From: Palsa-504 sp963808615 | Lineage (GTDB): Bacteria; Actinomycetota; Actinomycetes; Streptosporangiales; Streptosporangiaceae | Reading direction: 5' to 3' | DNA: 64,000 bases | NCBI GenBank assembly: GCA_963808615.1 | Contig: CAWEGV010000011.1 | Location: 558,001-622,000 of the forward strand | Shown: piece after piece, positions 16,261-24,311 of the stretch | How positions within the stretch are numbered: position 1 is the stretch's first letter | How the letters are laid out: every line of letters begins with the position of its first letter | Notes under the pieces: generated by a model | Seen by the model: only the letters and a program-made list of their open reading frames with translations | Database searches by the model: none | Told to the model about the DNA's origin: nothing | Position numbers and translations under genes: made by a program

Positions 16261-17669
16261 CCGGATTCACGGGATACATCCAGCTCGTCTACGTGCTGGT
16301 AGGGGCGTTGTTCGTGGTGGGCCTGCACCTGATGAACAGCCCGGCCACCGCGCGTCGCGGCAACCAGGTAGCCCTGACCGGCATGATGATCGCCGTCATC
16401 GCCACGCTCGTCCTGATGATCCACCAGGGCACGGTCACCGCGACCGGCTGGATCGTGCTGATCGCCGGGTCCCTGATCGGCTCCGCGATAGGCCTGTACG
16501 CGGCGCGGACGGTGCAGATGACGGCGATGCCGCAGCTGGTGTCGGCCTTCAACTCGGTCGGCGGCGGCGCCGCCGCGCTGGTGGCGATCTACGGTTACTA
16601 CGAGGCCGAATCCCTGGCGGGCGGCGTGCTCGGCACCACCACGGTGTTCACCGTGCTCGACGTGCTCATCGGCTCGGTCACGTTCTCCGGGTCGATCATC
16701 GCGGCCGGCAAGCTGCAGGGCTTCGTCCCCAGCCAGCCGCTGATCCTCAAGGGCGGCCGCCTGATCAACGTGGCCCTGGCCGTGATCGCGATCGGCACGG
16801 GCGCGTTCTTGTTCAGCACGGCCAGCCTGCCCGCCATGCTCATCCTGGTGCTCGCGGCGCTGGCCTTCGGGGTGATGATGGTGCTGCCGATTGGCGGCGC
16901 CGACATGCCGGTGGTGATCTCGCTGCTGAACGCGTTCACCGGCACCGCGGTGGCCATGGCCGGGTTCGTCATCGGGAACTGGGCTCTGATCGTGGCCGGC
17001 GCGCTGGTGGGCGCGTCAGGAAGCATCCTGACCAAGCTGATGGCCGACGCGATGAACCGCTCGCTGGCCAACATCATCGTGGGCGGGTTCGGCACCGGGG
17101 ACACCGCCGCGGCCGTCGGCGGGCCCGTCGACGCCCAGGTCCGCTCGATCGCGGCCGACGACGCGGCCATCCAGCTCGCCTACGCGTCCAAGGTGATCAT
17201 CGTGCCCGGGTACGGCCTGGCCGCCGCCCAGGCCCAGCACGGCGTGGCCGAGCTGGCCAAAGTCCTGGAGGGCCACGGCGTCGAGGTCAGCTACGCCATC
17301 CACCCGGTGGCGGGCCGGATGCCCGGCCACATGAACGTGCTGCTGGCCGAGGCGAACGTGCCCTACCCGCAACTGAAGGAGATGGACGAGATCAACCCGG
17401 AGTTCGCCCGCACCGACGTGGCCCTGGTCATCGGCGCGAACGACGTGACCAACCCGGCCGCCCGCCGCCCCGGCAACGAGATCTCCGGCATGCCCATCCT
17501 GGACGTGGATCAGGCCAAATCGATCATCGTGGTCAAGCGCTCGATGGGGCACGGCTACGCCGGCCTGGACAACGAGCTGTACTACGACCCCAAGACCAGC
17601 ATGTACTTCTCCGACGCGAAGAAGGCCATGGCCGAGCTGACCGCCGCCGTCAAGACGCTGGTCGGCTGA
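16257..17669 (+). CDS. pntB: NAD(P) transhydrogenase subunit beta
   Basis: 470-residue subunit with about nine transmembrane helices in the first 270 residues and a C-terminal NADP(H)-binding domain (IVPGYGLAAAQAQH; GRMPGHMNVLLAEANVPY; VALVIGANDVTNPAA; SMGHGYAG). With PntA it couples proton import to NADPH formation. It overlaps the preceding gene by 4 bases. A GC-rich hairpin follows immediately. Confidence 0.96.
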   Translation: MTGFTGYIQLVYVLVGALFVVGLHLMNSPATARRGNQVALTGMMIAVIATLVLMIHQGTVTATGWIVLIAGSLIGSAIGLYAARTVQMTAMPQLVSAFNSVGGGAAALVAIYGYYEAESLAGGVLGTTTVFTVLDVLIGSVTFSGSIIAAGKLQGFVPSQPLILKGGRLINVALAVIAIGTGAFLFSTASLPAMLILVLAALAFGVMMVLPIGGADMPVVISLLNAFTGTAVAMAGFVIGNWALIVAGALVGASGSILTKLMADAMNRSLANIIVGGFGTGDTAAAVGGPVDAQVRSIAADDAAIQLAYASKVIIVPGYGLAAAQAQHGVAELAKVLEGHGVEVSYAIHPVAGRMPGHMNVLLAEANVPYPQLKEMDEINPEFARTDVALVIGANDVTNPAARRPGNEISGMPILDVDQAKSIIVVKRSMGHGYAGLDNELYYDPKTSMYFSDAKKAMAELTAAVKTLVG

Positions 17670-17671
17670 CC

Positions 17672-17700
17672 CGCGGGGGGACACCCCCCGCGAACCCCCG
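17672..17700. terminator. GC hairpin after pntB, member of dispersed repeat
   Basis: GCGGGGGG-ACA-CCCCCCGC forms an 8-bp stem right after the pntB stop, then GAACCCCCGGGG. It could end or stabilise the pnt transcript. The sequence is the reverse complement of the GGGGGTTCGCGGGGG family seen after tesB and in the methyltransferase gene, so it is a repeat first and a terminator by position. Confidence 0.6.
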
Positions 17701-17726
17701 GGGCCCCGGCTGAGCTCCGTAGCGTC

Positions 17727-17758
17727 GGATATTTCGGCCTAACGATTCGTGGTATCAG
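17727..17758. repeat. Intergenic motif copy 1 (CCTAACGATTCGTGGTATCAG)-like
   Basis: Copy 1 of a motif of roughly 30 bp, ending CGTGGTATCAG, in the gap between pntB and trpB2. The core dyad here is ACGA-T-TCGT, whereas the other copies have ACGG-N-CCGT. See the copies at 28350, 44591 and 53433. Confidence 0.55.
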
Positions 17759-17835
17759 CCCCTCGGCCGCCTCCGTGCCTCCTGGGGCGTAGGGTGCGGA
17801 ACAGATGTTCCTCAGGCTACGGATCGGAGGCCGTC

Positions 17836-19200
17836 GTGACTGAACGCACCAAGATCACCCTGGATGAGTCCGAGATCCCGCGCCAGTGGTACAACGTGAT
17901 CCCCGACCTGCCCGCCCCGCCGCCCCCGCCGCTGCACCCGGGGACGGGCCAGCCGGTGGGCCCGCAGGACCTGGCGCCGCTGTTCCCGATGGAGCTCATC
18001 CGCCAGGAAGTGGCCACCGACTCCTTCATCGACATTCCGGCCGAGGTGCTCGACGTCTACCGGCTGTGGCGGCCCACCCCGCTGTACCGCGCGCGCCGCC
18101 TGGAGAAGGCCCTGAACACCCCCGCGCGCATCTACTACAAGTACGAGGGCGTGTCCCCGGCCGGCTCGCACAAGCCGAACACCGCCGTCCCGCAGGCCTT
18201 CTACAACGCCGCAGAAGGCACTAAGCGGCTCACCACCGAGACCGGTGCCGGGCAATGGGGCAGCGCGCTGGCCTTCGCCTGCTCCCAGTTCGGCATCGAC
18301 TGCGAGATCTGGATGGTGCGCGCCTCCTACGACCAGAAGCCGTACCGGCGCACGATGATGGAGACCTGGGGCGCGACCGTGCATGCCAGCCCGTCGCGGG
18401 CCACCAAGGCGGGTGCGGACATCCTCGCCGCCCACCCCGACACACCGGGCAGCCTGGGCATCGCGATCAGCGAGGCCGTCGAGGCGGCGGGGGGCAGCGC
18501 CGACACCAGGTACTCCCTCGGCAGCGTGCTCAACCACGTGCTCATGCACCAGACGGTGATCGGCCAGGAGGCGCTCGCGCAGTTCGCCGCGGCCGGGGAG
18601 TCCATGCCGGACCTCATCGTCGGCTGCACCGGCGGCGGATCCAACTTCGCCGGGCTGTTCTTCCCGTTCCTGCGGGAGAAGCTGGCCGGCCGGGCCAACC
18701 CGGTGATCCGCGCGGTCGAGCCCACGGCCGCCCCGTCGTTCACCCGCGGGGTCTATGCCTACGACTTCGGTGACACCGCCGGGTTCACCCCGCTGCTGAA
18801 GATGCACACGCTCGGGCACGACTTCATCCCGGACCCGGTGCACGCCGGCGGGCTGCGCTACCACGGCATGTCGCCGCTGCTGTCGCACATGTACGAACTG
18901 GGCCTGCTCGAGGCGGTGGCCAAGCCGCAGCGGGAGTGCTTCGCCGCGGCCGTGACCTTCGCCAGGACCGAGGGCATCATCCCCGCGCCGGAACCGGCGC
19001 ACGCGCTGGCCGCCGCCATCGAGGAAGCCAAGCGGTGCACCGAATCCGGCGAGCCGAAGGTGATCCTGACCGCGCTGTGCGGCCACGGGCACTTCGACAT
19101 GGTGGCCTACGAGAAGTACCTGTCCGGTGAGATGCCCGACTTCGAGCTGTCCCAGGAGCGCATCGACGAAGCGCTGACCCGCCTCCCGGCCGTCCCCTGA
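17836..19200 (+). CDS. trpB2: Tryptophan synthase beta chain-like protein TrpB2
   Basis: 454-residue PLP enzyme of the TrpB2 group, which condenses indole or phosphoserine-type substrates with or without TrpA. The start is GTG 17836 (VTERTKITLDESEIP) with CGGAGG five bases upstream. Markers of the group are the long N-terminus ending PRQWYNVIPDLP, the PLP lysine in GSHKPNTA, TETGAGQWG and the phosphate loop GCTGGGSNF. No trpA is adjacent, so a stand-alone salvage role is plausible. Confidence 0.94.
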   Translation: MTERTKITLDESEIPRQWYNVIPDLPAPPPPPLHPGTGQPVGPQDLAPLFPMELIRQEVATDSFIDIPAEVLDVYRLWRPTPLYRARRLEKALNTPARIYYKYEGVSPAGSHKPNTAVPQAFYNAAEGTKRLTTETGAGQWGSALAFACSQFGIDCEIWMVRASYDQKPYRRTMMETWGATVHASPSRATKAGADILAAHPDTPGSLGIAISEAVEAAGGSADTRYSLGSVLNHVLMHQTVIGQEALAQFAAAGESMPDLIVGCTGGGSNFAGLFFPFLREKLAGRANPVIRAVEPTAAPSFTRGVYAYDFGDTAGFTPLLKMHTLGHDFIPDPVHAGGLRYHGMSPLLSHMYELGLLEAVAKPQRECFAAAVTFARTEGIIPAPEPAHALAAAIEEAKRCTESGEPKVILTALCGHGHFDMVAYEKYLSGEMPDFELSQERIDEALTRLPAVP

Positions 19201-19264
19201 CCCTGTATCAAGGTACGTTCACCTGCCGTGATGGCCCCGGTGTGGGTTGTCTACCCTCGGGGAT

Positions 19265-19478
19265 ATGGACGATCCGAGGAAGTACCGGAAGGTTTACTCG
19301 GTGCTCCGGGAGCGGATTGAGCACGGGACGTATCCTCCCGGGTCGGCGATGCCTCCGCTGGGTGCCCTGGCGAATGAGTTTGATGTGGCGGGGGGGTACG
19401 GTCCAGCATGCCCTGCACATGCTCTCCGGGGACGGGCTGGTGGAGCGGCGGTCGGGTCTGGGTTACTACGTCAGGTGA
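19265..19478 (+). pseudogene. Stand-alone GntR-type winged-helix regulator, frameshifted
   Basis: The first frame gives DDPRKYRKVYSVLRERIEHG through ALANEFDVAGG and the second continues TVQHALHMLSGDGLVER to YYVR and a stop. Together they form a complete 71-residue GntR DNA-binding domain with no effector domain. The break is at a run of seven G (19390-19396); six G would restore the frame. It may be a homopolymer sequencing error or a real inactivation. Small one-domain GntR proteins occur in many actinomycetes. Confidence 0.75.
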
Positions 19479-19559
19479 GCGTCTTGGTCAGCAGGAAGTC
19501 AGCAATCTACCGCGTAGGGACCGGTATCCGGGGGCGCGGACGAGTATCCGTCCTTAGTT

Positions 19560-20693
19560 CTAAGACTGGGTACTACCTAGGATGATATGGGGGCCCCAAC
19601 AGGTCAGGGCCATGACGCAAGTACCCAGGTTTGATAACAAAGCCTTACGGCGGGAACGGACGGCGGCGGCCAGGCCGTCGAGGACGGCGGCGGTGGTGCC
19701 GATGTCCATGCACGCGTCGGTGACGCTCTGCCCGTAGGCCAGGGTGGCCGGGGGCCCCGGCTCCTGCCTGCCTTCGCGCAGGAAGCTCTCCAGCATCACT
19801 CCGACCAGGCCGGGCTCCCCGGCCGCCACCTGGTCCGCGATCGAGGCCGCCACCACCGGCTGGCGGCGGTGATCCTTGCCGCTGTTGCCGTGGCTCGCGT
19901 CCACCATCAGCCTGCGCGGCAGGCTGACCCCGGCGATCAGGTCCAGCGCCTTGGTTACCTCGCTGAGCTCGTAGTTCGGCCCGGCCCGCCCGCCGCGCAG
20001 GATCACGTGAGTGTCCGGGTTCCCGGCCGTGGTCACCAGGGCCGCCGCGCCGTAGCGGGTGACACCGAAGAACGTGTGCCCGGTGGCCGACGCCCGGCAC
20101 GCGTCCACTGCCACCTGGACATCGCCGTCGGTACCGTTCTTGAACCCGACCGGCATCGACAGGCCGGAGGCGAGCTGGCGGTGGACCTGGCTCTCGGTGG
20201 TCCGCGCGCCGATCGCGCCCCAGGTCACCGCGTCCGCGATGTACTGCGGCGTGATCGGGTCCAGCCATTCGCAGCCCACCGGCAGGCCGAGCGAGACGAC
20301 GGCGATCAGCAACTGCCGGGCGACGCGCAGGCCGCGATGCACGTCGTGGCCGCCGTCCATGTCCGGGTCGTTGATCAGGCCCTTCCAGCCGGTCACCGTG
20401 CGCGGCTTCTCGAAGTACACCCGCATCACGATCAGCAGGTCGCGCTGCCGCTGGTCCCTGAGGTCGGCCAGGCGGCTTGCGTAGTCCAGCGCGGCGGCCC
20501 GGTCGTGTACCGAGCAGGGCCCCGCGATCACCAGCAGGCGGTCGTCGGACCCGTCGAGGACGGCGCGGACCTCGCTGCGGGTCCGCTCCACGATCTCCGC
20601 GGCCCGCTCGCTCAGCGGCAGCTCCTCGAGCAGCGCGGCCGGTGACAGCAGCGGCTCGTAGCCGGTGATGCGGGTATCGATGGTGTGCGGCAT
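19560..20693 (-). CDS. 3-deoxy-7-phosphoheptulonate synthase, class I (AroG-like)
   Basis: First enzyme of the shikimate pathway, joining phosphoenolpyruvate and erythrose 4-phosphate. Of 377 residues the core matches the E. coli AroG/F/H type (VIAGPCSVHD, MRVYFEKPRTVTGWKGLINDP, GARTTESQVHR, GFKNGTDG, DASHGNSGKDHRRQ). GGGAGGAGAAACG precedes the ATG. Homologs end near AAVRSRR; here about 27 more residues follow (KALLSNLGT...), coded over an inverted repeat, so the original stop seems to have been lost or displaced. Confidence 0.93.
   Translation of the reverse strand: MPHTIDTRITGYEPLLSPAALLEELPLSERAAEIVERTRSEVRAVLDGSDDRLLVIAGPCSVHDRAAALDYASRLADLRDQRQRDLLIVMRVYFEKPRTVTGWKGLINDPDMDGGHDVHRGLRVARQLLIAVVSLGLPVGCEWLDPITPQYIADAVTWGAIGARTTESQVHRQLASGLSMPVGFKNGTDGDVQVAVDACRASATGHTFFGVTRYGAAALVTTAGNPDTHVILRGGRAGPNYELSEVTKALDLIAGVSLPRRLMVDASHGNSGKDHRRQPVVAASIADQVAAGEPGLVGVMLESFLREGRQEPGPPATLAYGQSVTDACMDIGTTAAVLDGLAAAVRSRRKALLSNLGTCVMALTCWGPHIILGSTQS
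19566..19628. repeat. 9-bp inverted repeat in the tail of the DAHP synthase gene
   Basis: CTGGGTACT (19566-19574) and AGTACCCAG (19620-19628) face each other across 45 bases. The interval coincides with the non-homologous C-terminal extension of the DAHP synthase. It could be a terminator-like stem or the ends of a small insertion. Confidence 0.5.
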
Positions 20694-21148
20694 CAGGCGT
20701 TTCTCCTCCCGGGCGAGCCGCTGCCCGCACTCCGGGAGCCTAGCGACACCCGACCGATGCTACACCCTGCCCGGTGCGCCCTGGCGGCTCAGGGCCTGCC
20801 CAGCATGGGACCTCACCAGCGAGTTCTCAGTCTGGACACATCATTCACATGACCGCTTCTAAGCTTTAAATATCAACCTGTTCACGCGCGCGCCGCGACA
20901 CCCGCTTCCGGCGTGCGCGTAGTAGCACCATCAACGCGACGCCCGGGATCACGTGGTCCAAGGCCGAGGCCATCCTTTCGAGCGCAGGAAGCGGCTGTCT
21001 TGGCACGCACCCAGATGAGGCCGGGCGCCTGGGCGCCGGACAGCAGCGTCGTGGCGCCGAGCCGCACTGCCCTGGCCCCGGACGGCGCGGTCCGGGCGTC
21101 GGCCGCCGAGCGGCCAGCAGCCACCAGGCATGCCTCACGGCGGCAGGC

Positions 21149-21255
21149 ATGGCGGTGGGCGCTGCTGGCCGCCGCGGGGCTGGCTGATCCCAGCTCGGGC
21201 TGCGGTATGGCTCAGCGGCGCGCAGACCGCGCCGCTGGCCGGCTGGGTCACTTAG
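21149..21255 (+). pseudogene. Fragment of a second GT-C membrane protein N-terminus
   Basis: The 640-base gap between the DAHP synthase start and the GT-C gene at 21335 has no intact gene. Within it, RRQAWRWALLAA in one frame and GWLIPARAAVWLSGAQTAPL in the next resemble RRARRWGLLLIAGWLVQAGLRAWLSRSQVVPL at the start of the downstream gene. One extra G in GGGG near 21176-21179 separates the frames, and a stop at 21253 ends the match. It appears to be the remnant of a duplicated or partly deleted paralog. The remainder of the gap (20694-21148) shows only an AT-richer spot near 20850-20880. Confidence 0.5.
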
Positions 21256-21334
21256 CGGAAGGCCTGAGCCGACCTTGCTCCGGGCCCGCGCGTCTCGGCC
21301 CCGATCTCGGGCCGACAGGCTAAGCTAACTCCCC

Positions 21335-23185
21335 GTGGTGCGCCCACCAGACACCGCCGCCCGGGCCGGCCGGCCCGGGGTCGCCGGTGCTGTCAGCGGC
21401 GTGGCAGCGGACCTCACGCGGCCGGTGAGCCGCGGTCGCCGGGCGCGCCGATGGGGCCTGCTGCTGATCGCGGGCTGGCTGGTCCAGGCCGGGCTGCGCG
21501 CCTGGCTCAGCCGCAGCCAGGTGGTGCCGCTGGCCACGCCGGATGAGTCCGCGTACCTGATCGCGGCCCGGGTCCTGGCCGGCGGGGTCACCGCCAACTT
21601 CTCCTACTCAACGCTCTACCAGGGCGGCTACCCGCTGCTGATCACGCCGGTGTACTGGTTCACTCACCACCCGGTGACCGTGTACCGCGCCGTGCTGACG
21701 ATCAACGCGGCGATCAGCGCGGCCGTGATGCCGCTGGGCTACCTGGCCTGCCGTCGGCTGCACCTGGAGCGCCCGGCTGCGTTCGCCGTGGCCATGGTGA
21801 CGGCGCTGGTACCCGCCGCGTTGTTCTACAGCCAGTACGCGATGACCGACGCGATCTACCCGGTAATCGTGCTGGGCTGGCTGCTGGCCACTCACAGCTG
21901 GCTCACCGCCAGGTCGGTGCGCGGCCAGTACGCCGCGGCCATCGGCTCGGCGCTGCTGGCGGGGTACGCCGACGCGGTGCACTCGCGAGGCGCGGTGATG
22001 GTGGCCGGGTTTGTGGTGGTCGGCGCCCTGGTGGCCTGGCGGCGCCTCGTGCCGCGCCGCACCGTGCTGGCCGCGGGGGCGGCGCTGTGCCTGACGCTGG
22101 GCGCGGCCTGGCTGCTGAACCGCTACCTATCCTCGACCATGTACCCCAGCGGTCCGCGCACCCTGGCGGGCGAAGCGCTGATCAGGCTGCACAGCGTCCA
22201 CGGCGTGATCTTCGTGCTGGAGATGGCCGCTGGCCAGCTGTGGCGGTTCGTGGTCGACGGCTGGGGCGTGGCCGCGCTCGGCCTGGTCGCCGCCGTCGCG
22301 GTGGTCTTCCGCCGCGGCGCGCGGGACGAGACCCGGATCATGGCCGGGCTCACGGCGGGGGTCACGCTGGTCACCGCCGTCGTCTCGCCCGCCGGGCTGC
22401 CCCCGGACCAGCCGCAGGCCTGGGCCTCCGGGCGCTACCTCGACGGCCTGCTGGTCGTGTTCTTCCTGGTCGGTGCCGCAGTGCTGCTGCGGGCCGGCCG
22501 GCGCCGGATCATCGTCTATGCCGCCTGCGTGATCCCGCCCACGCTGCTGACCGCGATCGTGGTCGCCGCCTACGCCGGGGGATCGGTGCCCACGGCCGGG
22601 TTCGGCGCCGCGTTCGTCTTCGGCGAGCCCGCCGTGCTGACCCAGGACTGGACGACCGCCAGCGTCTGGCTGGCCACCGCGGTGACCTTCGGGCTGCTGG
22701 CGGCCTGGGTCGCGGTGGTACTCGCAGCCGACCGCTGGGGTGGCCGGCTGGCTCAGCGCTGGCGGACCGTGGTGCTGGCCGGGCTGGCGGCGGTCAGCCT
22801 GGTCGCCGTGGTCCAGATGACCAGCCACATCTCGCAGGCGGCCACGCCCGCCCAGCGGGCCGCCACGATCGGCCTGGTCACCGGCAGCGGCCTGAAGCCG
22901 GGCGAGCACCTGGCCGTCGGCGACGGGCTGTCCTGGTCGGCCTGGATGCCGCAGGCCTACGAGATCCCGTGGACCCAGCTGGAGTTCTTCAACCCCGGCA
23001 CTGAGCCGCCGCCCGCCGACGCCACCGTCGTCGAGGTGGCCTGGCCTTCCGGTCAGCCCGCCCAGGCCAGCTGGCCGCAGGCCCCGGCGGGCTGGCGGGT
23101 GGTGACCTCCGACCGGACCGACAACTGGGTCGCCTGGCGTAAGTTAGACCTCCGCGTAGCTAGCCTCACGCTGGATCGAACGTGA
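21335..23185 (+). CDS. Polytopic GT-C-like glycosyltransferase family membrane protein
   Basis: 616 residues beginning VVRPPDTAAR at GTG 21335. A TAAGCT box lies at 21321-21326, so the transcript may be almost leaderless. About 11-12 hydrophobic segments are seen up to about residue 500, followed by a soluble domain. The first loop has PDESAYL, resembling the acidic motif of GT39/GT83 enzymes that use polyprenyl-phosphate sugars. A role in cell-envelope glycan transfer is inferred; substrate unknown. The 3' end overlaps the convergent B3/B4 gene by 20 bases. Confidence 0.75.
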   Translation: MVRPPDTAARAGRPGVAGAVSGVAADLTRPVSRGRRARRWGLLLIAGWLVQAGLRAWLSRSQVVPLATPDESAYLIAARVLAGGVTANFSYSTLYQGGYPLLITPVYWFTHHPVTVYRAVLTINAAISAAVMPLGYLACRRLHLERPAAFAVAMVTALVPAALFYSQYAMTDAIYPVIVLGWLLATHSWLTARSVRGQYAAAIGSALLAGYADAVHSRGAVMVAGFVVVGALVAWRRLVPRRTVLAAGAALCLTLGAAWLLNRYLSSTMYPSGPRTLAGEALIRLHSVHGVIFVLEMAAGQLWRFVVDGWGVAALGLVAAVAVVFRRGARDETRIMAGLTAGVTLVTAVVSPAGLPPDQPQAWASGRYLDGLLVVFFLVGAAVLLRAGRRRIIVYAACVIPPTLLTAIVVAAYAGGSVPTAGFGAAFVFGEPAVLTQDWTTASVWLATAVTFGLLAAWVAVVLAADRWGGRLAQRWRTVVLAGLAAVSLVAVVQMTSHISQAATPAQRAATIGLVTGSGLKPGEHLAVGDGLSWSAWMPQAYEIPWTQLEFFNPGTEPPPADATVVEVAWPSGQPAQASWPQAPAGWRVVTSDRTDNWVAWRKLDLRVASLTLDRT

Positions 23186-23873
23186 AACGCGGGTCGGCCG
23201 CGGTCAGCACTGCGGCCGACGGCGCGGCGGACCAGACCGCCACCAACTCCGCGGCCAGCACCGCGATGAGCTCGGCCACGTCCCGCGGTGCCTCCTCGTG
23301 CAGCGCCTCCGCCACGACCAGCACCGCCGTGGTGGAATCCCGTACCGCCGACCGGCCGCTCTGCCGGTTCGTCCAGCGCCGGGCGTGCGCCTGCCCGGCC
23401 CCGTCCGCGAAGATCACCTCGCCGACCGCCGGGTGCTCGACCTCCCCGGCAAAGGTCAGGTACTTCTCGTCCCCGGTCGCGTACCGCACCTCGAGCGGCC
23501 CGGTGATCGCGCCGAGGTCGAAGGCGGCCACCGGGATGGCGAAGGCCAGCGAGACCGCGTTGCACAGGTCGACCAGCGGATGCAGCCCGGGGGGGAGGCT
23601 CCCCTGGATGCGGAACCGGCGCAGCAGCGACTCCGACGCGCAGCGGTACTGGGTCGGCTTGAGTCCCATCGCGGCGAAGGCGCGCCGCCAGGCCTGGACC
23701 TCGGGCAACTCGCTCTCTGCCGGGACCGCGGCCAGCCGCGCCTTGGCCACGGCGGCGAACCGGTCAGCCGCCGGGCCGGCCACCGCGTCACCGGTGATGC
23801 CCCCGGCGCACACGACCCCGGGAACCAGCTGCGGAAAGTCACGCCAGATGTCACCGGAATGCTGGAAATACAC
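23166..23873 (-). CDS. B3/B4 domain protein (PheT-like tRNA-binding domain)
   Basis: 235-residue protein from GTG 23873 (VYFQHSGDIWRDFP) with GGGAGGATCG upstream. It has the B3/4 domain found in the phenylalanyl-tRNA synthetase beta subunit as a free-standing protein: PTQYRCASESLLRRF, HPLVDLCNAVSLAFAIPVAAFDL and the AVRDSTTAVLVVAE block. Free B3/4 proteins are thought to act in tRNA quality control or amino-acid binding; the actual function is unproven. Confidence 0.85.
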   Translation of the reverse strand: MYFQHSGDIWRDFPQLVPGVVCAGGITGDAVAGPAADRFAAVAKARLAAVPAESELPEVQAWRRAFAAMGLKPTQYRCASESLLRRFRIQGSLPPGLHPLVDLCNAVSLAFAIPVAAFDLGAITGPLEVRYATGDEKYLTFAGEVEHPAVGEVIFADGAGQAHARRWTNRQSGRSAVRDSTTAVLVVAEALHEEAPRDVAELIAVLAAELVAVWSAAPSAAVLTAADPRFTFDPA

Positions 23874-23979
23874 CGATCCTCCCGATCCTCCGGCCAATTC
23901 CTGCCCGCCTACGCCCGCCCGGCTGGTTCCTGCCACGTTCCCGGCCCGGGCCAACCGTCACGATGTCACACCGTGACGG

Positions 23980-24305
23980 TTACAGCCGTCTCGATGTCAC
24001 ATCGTCTCGCCCGGGTTTCCCGCGCCCCCGCAGGCCGAGGGCGAGGCCGACCGCGACCACCGCGATACCCGCCCAGACCTGCGGCCTGGGCGGCGGGCCG
24101 CCCAGCAGGACCCCGGTGACCGCGGCGGCCACCGGAGCCACGCCGGCCAGCAGCCCGGCCCGGCTGGCCCCGAGCCGTCGCACGCTCGAGTACCACATCA
24201 CGAAGGCCGCGGCCGTGACCGCGACACCAAGGTAGACGATGGCCAGCCAGTCCTGCTGCCCGAGCCGGACGGCGGCCGCCGGGCCCTCGCGTATCAGCCC
24301 GATCG
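23980..24305 (-). pseudogene. EamA/DMT-family transporter, C-terminal fragment
   Basis: An open minus-strand frame encodes the last three helices of an EamA drug/metabolite transporter: LAIVYLGVAVTAAAFVMWYS, then GLLAGVAPVAAAVTGVLLGG, then VWAGIAVVAVGLALGLRG. The upstream two-thirds of the gene is absent and the homology stops at about 24305, exactly where the divergent MocR gene begins without its usual first residues. A deletion between the two divergent genes explains both. Confidence 0.75.
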
Positions 24306-24311
24306 CGCGGG

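Noticed and set aside
20866..21150. Minus-strand 94-codon frame with a hydrophobic C-terminal stretch
   Set aside because: Only HVIPGVALMVLLRARR looks membrane-like; the rest is low complexity, no ribosome site and no relatives that I can name.
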